Both the position numbers and the translations under genes were made by a program. Of a stretch of 64,000 nucleotides of DNA, positions 44,114 to 52,699 are shown one piece after another (within the stretch, counting starts at the first letter, position 1; every line of letters begins with the position of its first letter). The notes beneath the pieces were generated by a model that was not told the DNA's origin, ran no database searches, and saw only the letters and a list, made by a program, of their open reading frames with translations. The DNA lies in the NCBI GenBank assembly GCA_003243275.1, contig QFQR01000001.1, positions 248,001-312,000 of the forward strand, read 5' to 3'. The DNA comes from Leifsonia xyli (lineage in GTDB: Bacteria > Actinomycetota > Actinomycetes > Actinomycetales > Microbacteriaceae).

Positions 44114-45106
44114 ACGAGCGCGAACCCCGCCCCCGCGCCGGTTCCCGTCGAGGATCGGCTGTTCAGCCTCGTCCTCGCGCTGCTGGCCACCGAGGCGGGT
44201 CTGACCAAGGCGGAGATCCTCTCGAGCGTGCGCGGCTACGCCCAGCGCTACGTGACCCGCGGCGACAACGCGAACCTGGAGCGCCAGTTCGAGCGCGACA
44301 AGGACGACATCCGCGAGCTCGGAGTGCCGCTCGAGACGATCGAGCCGCTCGGCGAGCCGGGCGACAACCACAACCTGCGCTACCGCATCCCGAAGGGTGC
44401 CTACGATCTGCCGGACGACATCCGCTTCGACTCGGAGGAGCTCGCGCTGCTCGGTCTCGCCGCGATGGCGTGGCGAGAGGGATCGTTGAGCGCCGAGTCG
44501 AGACGGGCGCTCGTGAAACTGCGTGCGCTCGGCATCTCGGCGGACGAGCCCGTGCTCGGCTACGCGCCGCGGCTGCGGCTGCGCGACGCGGCCTTCGAGC
44601 CGCTCACCCAGGCGATCGACCGACGCCAGCTCGTGCGTTTCGCGTACCTCAAGCCGGGCGAGCCGCGTGCCGGCGACCGCGAGGTGATCCCGCTCGCGCT
44701 CGTGCAATACGACGGACGCTGGCATCTGTCGGCCGAGGAGCTCGCGACGGGGGAGCGGCGCACCTTCCTGCTGCGCCGCATCGTCGGCAAGGTCACCGCG
44801 GGCAAGGCGGCCCCCGAGCGCCCGGGCGATCACAAGGCGACCTCGCTCGCCGAGCTCGAGGCCGTGTGGGAGCGCGGCGTCGCCGAGCTCGAGGTGCGCG
44901 CCGGATCGGATGCCGCCTTGCGTCTCGCCCACCGCCACGGCACCGAGGAGATCGCCCCTGGCATCCTCCGCGTGCACCACGTCGACCTCGCGATCCTCGC
45001 CGACGAGCTCGCCGGCTTCGGGCCAGAGGTACTCGTGATCTCGCCTCCCGAGCTGCGCGCCGCCGTGATCGAACGCCTCCAGCGGGCGGTGGCCGACCAT
45101 GGCTGA
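44114..45106 (+). CDS. pafB: PafB, WYL-domain transcription regulator (non-standard start)
   Basis: PafB pairs with PafC to form PafBC, known in mycobacteria to activate the RecA/LexA-independent DNA damage response. The N-terminal winged helix (DRLFSLVLALLATEAGLTKAEIL, then FERDKDDIREL) and the WYL domain (LVRFAYLKPG, TFLLRRIVG) are intact. The winged helix starts upstream of the first usual start codon (GTG 44228). In this frame the only codons between the FKBP stop (TAG 44105) and there include no ATG, GTG or TTG. ACG at 44114 is proposed because its product matches relatives (TSANPAPAPVPVEDRL) and GGGAAG lies 9 bases before. TAG read-through is the alternative. Confidence 0.78.
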   Translation, partial: TSANPAPAPVPVEDRLFSLVLALLATEAGLTKAEILSSVRGYAQRYVTRGDNANLERQFERDKDDIRELGVPLETIEPLGEPGDNHNLRYRIPKGAYDLPDDIRFDSEELALLGLAAMAWREGSLSAESRRALVKLRALGISADEPVLGYAPRLRLRDAAFEPLTQAIDRRQLVRFAYLKPGEPRAGDREVIPLALVQYDGRWHLSAEELATGERRTFLLRRIVGKVTAGKAAPERPGDHKATSLAELEAVWERGVAELEVRAGSDAALRLAHRHGTEEIAPGILRVHHVDLAILADELAGFGPEVLVISPPELRAAVIERLQRAVADHG

Positions 45107-46097
45107 CAAGCGCCACCGGGTTCCGGCCCGCTCCGTGCCGCCGCCCCAGGCGCGCGACAAGCTCGCGTTCTTGCTCGCGCTCGTGCCGTGGCTGCTCGAG
45201 CACGACCGGGTGAGCGTGCGGGAGGCTGCCGCGCATTTCGGCGTCACCGAGCACGAGATCCGCGCGTCCGTCTCGCTCGTCGCGATGAGCGGCGTGCCGG
45301 GCGACACCGCCACCTACCAGCACGACGACCTCTTCGACATCGACTGGGATGCCTTCGAGAACGACGACGAGATCGCGATCACCCAGCACGTCGCGATCGA
45401 CGACGCGCCCCGGCTGTCGGCGCGTGAGGCCGCTGCCCTCATCGCGGGGCTGCAGTACCTGCAGGCGCTTCCCGAGAACGCGGATCGCGCGGGCATCCGC
45501 ACCCTCATCGAGAAGCTCTCGCGTGGCGCGTCGTCCGAGCCGAGCCAGCTGGCGGTCGCGGGCGGCCCCGGAAGCGAGGCGCTGGCGCTCGTGCGCCGCG
45601 CGGTCGCCGAGGGACACCGCGTGCGCTTCGCCTACCTCAACTCGCGCGGTGAGCACGATGAGCGGGACGTCGACCCGCTGCGGGTGGAGTCGATCGATGC
45701 CGACTGGTATCTGCGCGGCTTCGACCATCTGCGCAGTGCGCTGCGCACCTTCCGCTTCGACCGGATGAGCGAGCTGGCGATCACCGAGCTCCCGATCCAG
45801 CACGGAGCGTCCGAGATGAACCTGCCCGACACGCTCTTCGAGCCCTCGGCGGAGGATCTCGAGGTGACGATCGAGGCGGCGCCCGAGGTCATCGGGCTGC
45901 TCGCCGACTACATCCCCGACGGCGCCCTGACGACCCCCGTGGGCGACCGCATCCGCACGACGCTGCGGGTGTCGCACTACCACGGCCTCAAACGCCTGAT
46001 CTCGGGGATGCCTGGCACCGTTCGGGTGGTGGCCCCCGAGCAGGCGCGGCGCGCGGTGGCCGAGTGGGCGACGGCGGGTCTCAGCCGCTACGCGTAG
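45099..46097 (+). CDS. pafC: PafC, WYL-domain transcription regulator
   Basis: The second subunit of PafBC, 332 residues. The N-terminal winged helix (DKLAFLLALVPWLLEHDRVS, AAAHFGVTEHEIRAS) recognises DNA, and the WYL domain (VRFAYLNSRGEHDERDVDPLRVESI, WYLRGFDHLRSALRTFRFDRM) is the presumed signal-sensing part, thought to bind nucleic acid. It overlaps pafB by 8 bases and so is coupled to it. The normal gene order then continues with tatA and tatC. A TAGACT hexamer at 46095-46100 overlaps the end of this gene and probably starts the tat transcript. Confidence 0.93.
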   Translation: MADKRHRVPARSVPPPQARDKLAFLLALVPWLLEHDRVSVREAAAHFGVTEHEIRASVSLVAMSGVPGDTATYQHDDLFDIDWDAFENDDEIAITQHVAIDDAPRLSAREAAALIAGLQYLQALPENADRAGIRTLIEKLSRGASSEPSQLAVAGGPGSEALALVRRAVAEGHRVRFAYLNSRGEHDERDVDPLRVESIDADWYLRGFDHLRSALRTFRFDRMSELAITELPIQHGASEMNLPDTLFEPSAEDLEVTIEAAPEVIGLLADYIPDGALTTPVGDRIRTTLRVSHYHGLKRLISGMPGTVRVVAPEQARRAVAEWATAGLSRYA

Positions 46098-46132
46098 ACT
46101 GACCGAAACCTGCAGACGACGAGGACCTTCTC

Positions 46133-46375
46133 ATGTTCATCCACCCGCTCTTCTGGAACCAGCCGTGGGCCTGGATCATCATCCTGGTCGTCGTGCTCGT
46201 GCTGTTCGGCGCGACCCGTCTGCCTGCGCTCTCCAAGAGCCTCGGTCAGTCGATCAAGATCTTCCGCAACGAGGTCAAGTCGGATCAGCCCAAGGATGCG
46301 GGCACGGCGAACAACGACAGCACCGGAACCACCCCGTCGGCCGACGACTCCGCGGCTCCGACCGACAAGTCCTAG
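46133..46375 (+). CDS. tatA: Sec-independent translocase protein TatA
   Basis: TatA forms the pore-like oligomer of the twin-arginine export system. The 80 residues have a single N-terminal hydrophobic helix (WAWIIILVVVLVLFGATRLP) followed by FGATRLPALSKSLGQSIKIFRNEV, the amphipathic helix typical of TatA, and an acidic/Thr-rich tail. The F-G motif before the amphipathic helix is present. A GAGGACC ribosome-binding site precedes the ATG. tatC follows after 5 bases. No tatB is in this window, which is usual for this locus. Confidence 0.95.
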   Translation: MFIHPLFWNQPWAWIIILVVVLVLFGATRLPALSKSLGQSIKIFRNEVKSDQPKDAGTANNDSTGTTPSADDSAAPTDKS

Positions 46376-46380
46376 GCCAG

Positions 46381-47265
46381 GTGGCGGGCGACACGGCCCG
46401 GGCGACTCCGCGCAAGAACAACCCCGAGCGGCGGATGTCGCTCGCCGAACACCTCATCGAGTTGCGCAAGCGACTCACCCGCGGCGCGATCGCGGTGCTC
46501 GTGGGCACCATCATCGGGTGGTCGCTCTACGACCTCACCTGGTTCGGCCAGCTGATCGATCCGCTCGTTCCCGGCGCCGCGAAGGCGCTCGCGGGCCAGG
46601 GGACCTGGGCCGCGATCTCCGGGCCGGTGTTCCACATCGCGGATCAGCTGGGCCTCGACCCCGAGAAGATCACCCTCAACTTCTCGAGTCTCACCGGCGC
46701 CCTCGACATCCAGTTCCAGGTGTCGTTCGTCGTGGGCATCATCCTCTCGAGCCCGGTGTGGCTCTACCAGGTGTTCGCGTTCTTCGTGCCGGGTCTCACC
46801 AAGCGCGAGCGGCGCTTCGTCTTCGCGTTCTTCTTCTCCGCGGTGCCGCTGTTCCTGCTCGGCTGCGCGGCCGGATGGATGGTGCTGCCCCGCATCGTCG
46901 AGTTCATGTTCGGCTTCGTGCCTCCCGGGGCGTCTCAGCTCTACGACACGAAGACCTACGTCGACTTCATCCTCAAGCTGCTGCTCGCCACCGGGATCGC
47001 GTTCGTGATGCCCGTGTTCCTCGTGCTGCTCAACTTCGCGGGCGTGCTGCAAGGGAGCACGATCCTGCGCGGCTGGCGCTGGGCTGTGCTCATCATCGTC
47101 GTGTTCACCGCCTTGGCCACCCCCGCCGCCGACCCGATCTCGATGCTGCTGCTCGCCCTCCCGATGGTCGTGCTCTACTTCGCCGCGGTCGGCGTGGCGC
47201 TCTGGCACGACCGCGCCGTCGCGCGCCGCCAGGCGGCTTTCGACGTCGGGCCCGGCGACGCATGA
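46381..47265 (+). CDS. tatC: Sec-independent translocase protein TatC
   Basis: TatC is the receptor for twin-arginine signal peptides. The 294 residues have six hydrophobic segments and the conserved first cytoplasmic region MSLAEHLIELRKRLTRG, plus SPVWLYQVFAFFVPGLTKRERR and a Pro in ALATPAADPISML. The GTG at 46381 starts 5 bases after the tatA stop. The C-terminal tail is cytoplasmic and basic. Its stop overlaps the helY ATG by 4 bases, so tatA, tatC and helY are one coupled unit. Confidence 0.95.
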   Translation: MAGDTARATPRKNNPERRMSLAEHLIELRKRLTRGAIAVLVGTIIGWSLYDLTWFGQLIDPLVPGAAKALAGQGTWAAISGPVFHIADQLGLDPEKITLNFSSLTGALDIQFQVSFVVGIILSSPVWLYQVFAFFVPGLTKRERRFVFAFFFSAVPLFLLGCAAGWMVLPRIVEFMFGFVPPGASQLYDTKTYVDFILKLLLATGIAFVMPVFLVLLNFAGVLQGSTILRGWRWAVLIIVVFTALATPAADPISMLLLALPMVVLYFAAVGVALWHDRAVARRQAAFDVGPGDA

Positions 47266-49703
47266 CGGCATCCGACGACGTCGTGCTCTCACCCGCCGAG
47301 CGCTACGCGGCCTCGCGGGCGAAGGCGCGAACCCCCGAGTTCGAACGCTTCCGCGGCCGTCTCGCGGTCGAGCTCGACGACTTCCAGGTGGAGGCCTGCC
47401 GCGCGCTCGAGGAGGGGCACAGCGTGCTGGTGGCCGCCCCGACGGGGGCGGGCAAGACGATCGTCGCCGAGTTCGCGGTGCATCTCGCCCTCGCTGCCGC
47501 GCGCGCGAAGGTCTTCTACACGACCCCCATGAAGGCGCTCAGCAATCAGAAGTTCTCGGAGCTCGCCGCCGAGCACGGCGCGGAGCAGGTGGGCCTGCTC
47601 ACCGGCGACAGCAACATCAACTCGGGCGCGCGCATCGTCGTCATGACGACCGAGGTGCTGCGCAACATGCTCTACGCCGACTCGCCGCTGCTCGGCGACC
47701 TCGCCTTCGTCGTGATGGACGAGGTGCACTACCTCGCCGACCGCTTCCGCGGGGCGGTCTGGGAGGAGGTCATCATCCACCTGCCGCGCGAGGTGCGGAT
47801 GGTGTCGCTGTCGGCGACGGTGTCGAACGCGGAGGAGTTCGGCGACTGGTTGCAGGCCGTGCGGGGCGACACGGATGTCGTGGTCTCGGAGCGGCGGCCG
47901 GTGCCCCTGGAGCAGCACGTGCTGGTGGGCGGCAAGCTCACCGACCTCTTCGATGGCGCCCAGTCGCCGGATGCGCCGCCGCGGGTGAACCCGGAGCTCG
48001 CCCGGCTCGCGATCGCGGGCGGACGCGGGGCCGGTGCCTATCGGGGCGGGCGGCCCGGACGGCCTCCGCGCTCCGGCGGGGGGCAGCGCGACCGGGTCGA
48101 CCGCTCCGAGGTGGCCCGACTCCTCGAGCAGCGCCATCTGCTGCCCGCCATCTTCTTCGTCTTCAGCCGCAACGGATGCGACCAGGCGGTGCAGCAGTTG
48201 CTGCGTTCCGAGCTGCGGCTCACCGAGCGCTGGGAACGCGACGAGATCCGACATCTCGTGGAGGAGCGGTGCGCGGGCCTGCGTGACGAGGATCTGGGCG
48301 TGCTCGGCTACTTCTCGTGGCTCGAGGGGCTCGAGCGGGGGATCGCGGCCCACCATGCCGGGATGATCCCCACCTTCAAGGAGGTCGTGGAGGAGCTCTT
48401 CCAGCGCAAGCTCGTGAAGGTGGTCTTCGCCACCGAGACGCTCGCACTCGGGGTCAACATGCCGGCGCGCACCGTGGTGCTCGAGAAGCTCGAGAAGTTC
48501 AACGGCGAGGCGCGGGTGCCGATCACCCCGGGGGAGTACACCCAGCTCACCGGGCGCGCGGGACGGCGCGGCATCGACGTCGAGGGCCACTCGGTCATCC
48601 AGTGGTCTTCGGGGCTCGACCCGCAGGCGGTGGCGCAGCTGGCATCCCGCCGCAGCTACCCGCTCAACTCGAGCTTCCGGCCGACCTACAACATGGCCGT
48701 CAACCTCATCGAGCAGTTCGGGCGCGAGCGCACCCGCGAGATCCTGGAGAGCTCCTTCGCCCAGTTCCAGGCCGACCGCGCCGTCGTCGACCTGGCGCGC
48801 AAGATCCGCGAGCAGGAGAAGTCGCTCGCCGGCTACGCGGAGGCGATGAGCTGCCACCTCGGCGACTTCGCCGAGTATGCGCGGCTGCGGCGCGAGGTGA
48901 GCGATCTCGAACGCAAGCAGTCACGGGGCCACGAGGGCTCACGCGCCGAGCGGGAGCGACGGGAGCGACGCATCGCCGAGCTGCGTCGGCGCATGAAGCA
49001 GCATCCCTGCCATGCCTGCAACGACCGGGAGGCGCACGCCCGCTGGGCCGAGCGCTGGTTCCGCCTGAAGCGCGACACCGAGCGGCTGAGCTCGCAGGTG
49101 CGCGGCCGCACCGGGGCCGTCGCGCAGGTGTTCGACCGCATCACCGAGCTGCTGCTGGAGCTCGGCTATCTCGAGCGCGACACGCACGGCGCACTCGCGG
49201 TGGCGGCGTCGGGTCGCGCGCTGCGCCGCATCTACGGCGAACGCGACCTGCTGGTGGCGGAGTGCCTGCGAGGAGGCATCTGGGAGGGCGTCGACGCCCC
49301 GACGCTCGCCGCCCTCGCGAGCTCGCTCGTCTACGAGCCGCGGCGCGAGGATGCCGGCATCGTGCGCGAGTATCCGCGGGGGCGGTTCCGCGCGGTGTTC
49401 GAGCAGACCCAGCAGCGCTGGGCCGAGCTGAGCGTGCAGGAGGAGGCGCGCAAGCTTCCGGAGACGGAGCCGCTGTCGGCCGCGCTCGCGTCGGCCACCT
49501 CTCGCTGGGCGCAGGGCGGGCGGCTCGACGCGGTGCTGCGCGACACGGATCTCGCTGCGGGGGATTTCGTGCGGTGGATGAAGCAGGTGATCGATCTGCT
49601 CGATCAGCTCTCGCTCGTCGCGGACGGCGAGCTCGGTCGCACCGCGCGCAGCGCGATCGACGGGGTGCGGCGCGGCATCGTGGCGTATTCGAGCGTGGGC
49701 TGA
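47262..49703 (+). CDS. helY: Ski2-like superfamily 2 RNA helicase HelY
   Basis: An 813-residue Ski2/Mtr4-like helicase found after tatC in many actinobacteria. Motif I is VAAPTGAGKTIV, motif II is VVMDEVHYLAD, motif III is SLSATVSNAEEF and motif VI is LTGRAGRRGID. The central insert (about residues 245-275) is Gly/Arg-rich. The C-terminal winged-helix and helical bundle contain a Cys pair in HPCHACNDREAHARW. The family acts on RNA; the target in this organism is unknown. The ATG at 47262 overlaps the tatC stop. Confidence 0.94.
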   Translation: MTASDDVVLSPAERYAASRAKARTPEFERFRGRLAVELDDFQVEACRALEEGHSVLVAAPTGAGKTIVAEFAVHLALAAARAKVFYTTPMKALSNQKFSELAAEHGAEQVGLLTGDSNINSGARIVVMTTEVLRNMLYADSPLLGDLAFVVMDEVHYLADRFRGAVWEEVIIHLPREVRMVSLSATVSNAEEFGDWLQAVRGDTDVVVSERRPVPLEQHVLVGGKLTDLFDGAQSPDAPPRVNPELARLAIAGGRGAGAYRGGRPGRPPRSGGGQRDRVDRSEVARLLEQRHLLPAIFFVFSRNGCDQAVQQLLRSELRLTERWERDEIRHLVEERCAGLRDEDLGVLGYFSWLEGLERGIAAHHAGMIPTFKEVVEELFQRKLVKVVFATETLALGVNMPARTVVLEKLEKFNGEARVPITPGEYTQLTGRAGRRGIDVEGHSVIQWSSGLDPQAVAQLASRRSYPLNSSFRPTYNMAVNLIEQFGRERTREILESSFAQFQADRAVVDLARKIREQEKSLAGYAEAMSCHLGDFAEYARLRREVSDLERKQSRGHEGSRAERERRERRIAELRRRMKQHPCHACNDREAHARWAERWFRLKRDTERLSSQVRGRTGAVAQVFDRITELLLELGYLERDTHGALAVAASGRALRRIYGERDLLVAECLRGGIWEGVDAPTLAALASSLVYEPRREDAGIVREYPRGRFRAVFEQTQQRWAELSVQEEARKLPETEPLSAALASATSRWAQGGRLDAVLRDTDLAAGDFVRWMKQVIDLLDQLSLVADGELGRTARSAIDGVRRGIVAYSSVG

Positions 49704-49721
49704 TCTTCAGCATCCGCGCCC

Positions 49722-49727
49722 TAGGCT
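49722..49727 (+). promoter_or_regulatory. -10 hexamer TAGGCT of lnt
   Basis: TAGGCT ends 9 bases before the lnt ATG at 49737, in a gap of only 33 bases after helY. This suggests a separate, near-leaderless lnt transcript. Confidence 0.45.
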
Positions 49728-49736
49728 GAGCATCCG

Positions 49737-51314
49737 ATGTCCGATGCCGTGCCTGCACCCGTGACCACGCGGCCCTTCGTGCCGCTGTGGGGTGCCGTGC
49801 TGCTCGCCGCGGCGGCGGGCCCCGTCACGGATGCCGCCTTCCCGGATCTCGGATGGTGGCCGCTGGCCTTCGTCGGCGTCGCGATGGTGCTCGTCGCCGC
49901 GCAGGGGCGCCGCGCCGGAAGCGGATTCCTCGTGGGCTTCGTCTTCGGGCTCGCGTTCTACCTTCCGCTCATCCCCTGGATGACCGAGTTCCTCGGCCCG
50001 GACGAGCTCTGGATCGTGCGCGCGGTGCCGTGGTTCGCCCTCAGCGCGCTGATGGCGCTCTGGTGCGCACTCGGCACCATGCTCATCTCGATCGCCACCC
50101 GCGTCGTGCCGCGTGCCGTGCGCGGACCGCTCGGACGGATGCTGTTCGTGCCGCTCGTCGTCGCCGGCCTCTGGGTGGGGCGCGAGGCGATCTCGAGCAT
50201 CTGGCCCTACGGCGGCTTCGCCTGGGGCCGGATCTCGCTCTCGCAGTCGGAGAGCCCGATCGCGCCGCTCTTCGCCTGGCTCGGGGTCTCCGGGGTCGGC
50301 TTCGTGATGGTGTTCCTGGTGGCGGTGGCCGTCGCCTCGGTGCGCGAGACGGCGACCCCGGTGCGGCTGCGCCTCATCCTCGTGACCGCTCTCGCCGCCC
50401 TGCTCGTGGCGTTCCCCGCGTTCCCGGTCTCCTCCGACGGCACGCTGCGGGTCGGCGCGGTGCAGGGCAACGGCAAGACCGGCTACTTCCGCCACGCCGA
50501 GAACGCCTCCGACAATCTGCTCGCGCAGTACGACGCGACCGCGCCGCTCGTCGACGAGAAGGTCGATCTGGTGGTGTGGCCCGAGGGGGCGAGCGACCTC
50601 GATCCGCTCCGCGACGCGTTCGCGGCGCGGATCTTCGACGCCGTCGACGAGCAGACCGGCGCGCCGCTCGTCGGCTGGTCGGTGACGCAGCGCGGGGACA
50701 AGTACTTCAACACCTCGATGGTGTGGCGGGCGGGCCAGGGGGCGGTCGACTTCTACGACAAGCGGCATCCGGTGCCGTTTGGCGAGTACGTGCCCGACCG
50801 CGCCATCTGGCGGCAGTTCGCGCCCGAGCTCATCGACCTCATCCAGCGCGAATACACCCCGGGCACCACGGATGCCGTGATGGATGTCGGGGCGAACGGG
50901 CGCAGCGTGCTCGCGAGCTTCGCGATCTGCTTCGACATCGTCGACGACGCGCTCATGCGCGAGGGCGTCGAGGAGGGTGGGCAGCTCGTGCTCGCCCAGA
51001 GCAACAACGCGGACTTCGGACAGACCGACGAGAGCGTTCAGCAGCTCGCGATCGCGCGCATCCGGGCGATCGAGCTGGGGCGCACGGTCGTCAACATCTC
51101 GACCGTCGGCACGAGCGCGATCGTGCTGCCCGACGGAAGCGTGATCGACGAGCTGCCGCGCTACGAGGCAGGGGTGATGGTGGCCGAGGTTCCGCTCAGC
51201 ACGACGACGACCCCCGCGGTCGTGATCGGCCGGGGGGTCGAGTGGGGGGTCGCCGCGATCGCGCTGGGCGCACTCATCGGTGCGGCGATCGGGGGGAGGC
51301 GGCGGCGGGTGTGA
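49737..51314 (+). CDS. lnt: Apolipoprotein N-acyltransferase
   Basis: Lnt adds the third acyl chain to lipoproteins. The 525 residues have about six N-terminal membrane helices and a C-terminal nitrilase domain. The catalytic triad is visible as Glu in LVVWPEGASD, Lys in FYDKRHPVPFGEY and Cys in SFAICFDIVDD. The FAWGRISLSQ loop before the nitrilase domain is typical. The C-terminal helix (IALGALIGAAIGG) anchors it. Substrates would include the FKBP lipoprotein encoded upstream. In some actinobacteria a polyprenol-phosphate mannosyltransferase gene follows; here rbpA is next, convergent. Confidence 0.95.
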   Translation: MSDAVPAPVTTRPFVPLWGAVLLAAAAGPVTDAAFPDLGWWPLAFVGVAMVLVAAQGRRAGSGFLVGFVFGLAFYLPLIPWMTEFLGPDELWIVRAVPWFALSALMALWCALGTMLISIATRVVPRAVRGPLGRMLFVPLVVAGLWVGREAISSIWPYGGFAWGRISLSQSESPIAPLFAWLGVSGVGFVMVFLVAVAVASVRETATPVRLRLILVTALAALLVAFPAFPVSSDGTLRVGAVQGNGKTGYFRHAENASDNLLAQYDATAPLVDEKVDLVVWPEGASDLDPLRDAFAARIFDAVDEQTGAPLVGWSVTQRGDKYFNTSMVWRAGQGAVDFYDKRHPVPFGEYVPDRAIWRQFAPELIDLIQREYTPGTTDAVMDVGANGRSVLASFAICFDIVDDALMREGVEEGGQLVLAQSNNADFGQTDESVQQLAIARIRAIELGRTVVNISTVGTSAIVLPDGSVIDELPRYEAGVMVAEVPLSTTTTPAVVIGRGVEWGVAAIALGALIGAAIGGRRRRV

Positions 51315-51332
51315 CCCCGCCGCGGCCGCCGT

Positions 51333-51707
51333 TCAAGCGCTGCGGCTGCTGGTCGCGGTCTCGCCGCGACGGGCCCGCAGGTAGCTGAGACGCTCCTCGA
51401 GGAGCTCCTCGAGTTCGGCGCGGGTGCGACGCTCGAGCAGCATGTCCCAGTGGGTGCGGGGGGCCTTGACCTCGGCCACCTCCGACTCGACGAGCGCTCC
51501 GTCGTCGCCGACGAGACGGCCTTCCTGCCCGGTGCGCGGCGACTCCCAGGTCTCGGGGATCTCGGCATCCGCCGAGAACACGACCTCGAAGGTCGTTCCC
51601 TCGTCGGTGCGATACACCGCTCTTTTGCGGGGCGAGAACTCGACTCCCTCTTCGCTCTGCATGCTCTGAGCTCCGAGTCGCATTCCGCGCAAGCTGCGAT
51701 CCGCCAT
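51333..51707 (-). CDS. rbpA: RNA polymerase-binding protein RbpA
   Basis: RbpA is an essential-type actinobacterial RNA polymerase activator that binds the housekeeping sigma factor and stabilises open complexes. The 124 residues show the core signature MADRSLRGMRLGAQSMQSEE at the N-terminus, SPRKRAVYRTDEGTTFEV with the zinc-ribbon-like barrel without cysteines, and the basic/helical C-terminal sigma-interaction domain RTHWDMLLERRTRAELEELL. ATG 51707 has an AGGAGG site just upstream. A possible sigma-R-type promoter (GGGAT-N18-GGTT) lies about 90 bases upstream. Confidence 0.95.
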   Translation of the reverse strand: MADRSLRGMRLGAQSMQSEEGVEFSPRKRAVYRTDEGTTFEVVFSADAEIPETWESPRTGQEGRLVGDDGALVESEVAEVKAPRTHWDMLLERRTRAELEELLEERLSYLRARRGETATSSRSA

Positions 51708-51793
51708 CGTGTGGCCTCCTCTGCGCCGTTCGATCGATGCGCGCCGTGACGCGCCGTGGGCGACGAGATCCGGTGGGATCGCCCGTCGCCGGG

Positions 51794-51823
51794 TACAACC
51801 TCTACGGTGGCGGATCCCATCCC
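51794..51823 (-). promoter_or_regulatory. Possible sigma-R/sigma-H-type promoter of rbpA
   Basis: On the minus strand GGGAT (complement of 51819-51823) and GGTTGTA (complement of 51794-51800) are 18 bases apart. That resembles GGGAAT-N18-GTT promoters. RbpA is a known sigma-R target in Streptomyces. The -35 part is imperfect, so this is tentative. Confidence 0.25.
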
Positions 51824-51907
51824 TCCGCATCGCCGTTAACAGAGCATTCCCAGCCTCCTCCGCCGGGTTTGGGAGGGGATGGGGGACGCCGCGCTGCGGG
51901 GCGGGGG

Positions 51908-52699
51908 TCAGCTCGCCCGGCGCGGTCGGCCCGCGACGATCGGCAGGGCGAGATCGGCACGATCGGTGACGATCCCGTCGACGCCGGCGTCGAGCAGCCG
52001 CACCATCTCGCTCGGCTCGTTGATGGTCCAGATGTGCACCTCGACGCCGACCTCGTGGAAGCTCCGGATGGCGCGCTCGGTGACGATGGACGCTCCCGCC
52101 ACGACGGGCGGGAGCTGCACGGCGTCGACACCGCGCAGCACGCGGCTGAGGAACCTCACCGCACCGGTACGCGCCGCATGGGCTGCGGGCAGTGCGCCAC
52201 CGGCCGAGATCGAGGTGGCGACCCCCGGGAGTTCGCGCACCACCGCGAGGCGGCGCTTGGTGGAGAAGGAGCCGATGAGCACGCGGTCGGTGGCCCGCGC
52301 ATCCCGGATCGCCCTGATCGTGCCGGGGATCGCGTCGGCGGACTTGATGTCGATGTTGAAGCGCGTCTCCGGGAAGGTGTCGAGCGCCTCGGCGAGGGAG
52401 CAGTAGCCCTGGCCTGCTCCGAGCGGAACGCGCCGGAGCTCGGCCGAGGTGAGGTGCGCCACCGTGGCCGTGCGGCCGGTGAGGCGCGACAGGTCGTCGT
52501 CGTGGCTGATGATCGCGACACCGTCGGCCGAACCGTGCACGTCGGTCTCGACGTGGGTCGCGCCGGCGTTCACCGCGTGCAGGAAGGCCAGCAGCGTGTT
52601 CTCCGGCGCTTCGAGCGCGAGACCGCGGTGGGCGAGCACCCGCGGGGGAGCGGGGGAGAGGAACCCCCGTCTCCCCGCGTCAGGCGCGCGGCGCGGCAT
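51908..52699 (-). CDS. Glycerophosphodiester phosphodiesterase
   Basis: A 263-residue GDPD-type enzyme that releases glycerol-3-phosphate from glycerophosphodiesters. The metal and catalytic residues are visible: LAHRGLALEAPENT (His, Arg, Glu), VETDVHGSADG (Glu, Asp) and IISHDDDLSRLTG (His). The rest of the TIM barrel has RFNIDIKSADAIPG and VHIWTINEPSEM. No signal peptide is obvious. The ATG at 52699 overlaps the SPFH gene by 20 bases. It is the third gene of a NfeD-SPFH-GDPD operon and probably works near membranes. Confidence 0.92.
   Translation of the reverse strand: MPRRAPDAGRRGFLSPAPPRVLAHRGLALEAPENTLLAFLHAVNAGATHVETDVHGSADGVAIISHDDDLSRLTGRTATVAHLTSAELRRVPLGAGQGYCSLAEALDTFPETRFNIDIKSADAIPGTIRAIRDARATDRVLIGSFSTKRRLAVVRELPGVATSISAGGALPAAHAARTGAVRFLSRVLRGVDAVQLPPVVAGASIVTERAIRSFHEVGVEVHIWTINEPSEMVRLLDAGVDGIVTDRADLALPIVAGRPRRAS

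Noticed and set aside
43115..45106. A single fused FKBP-PafB gene
   Set aside because: Kept as an alternative only; the two proteins are separate genes in other actinobacteria and a TAG divides them, so two features were listed.
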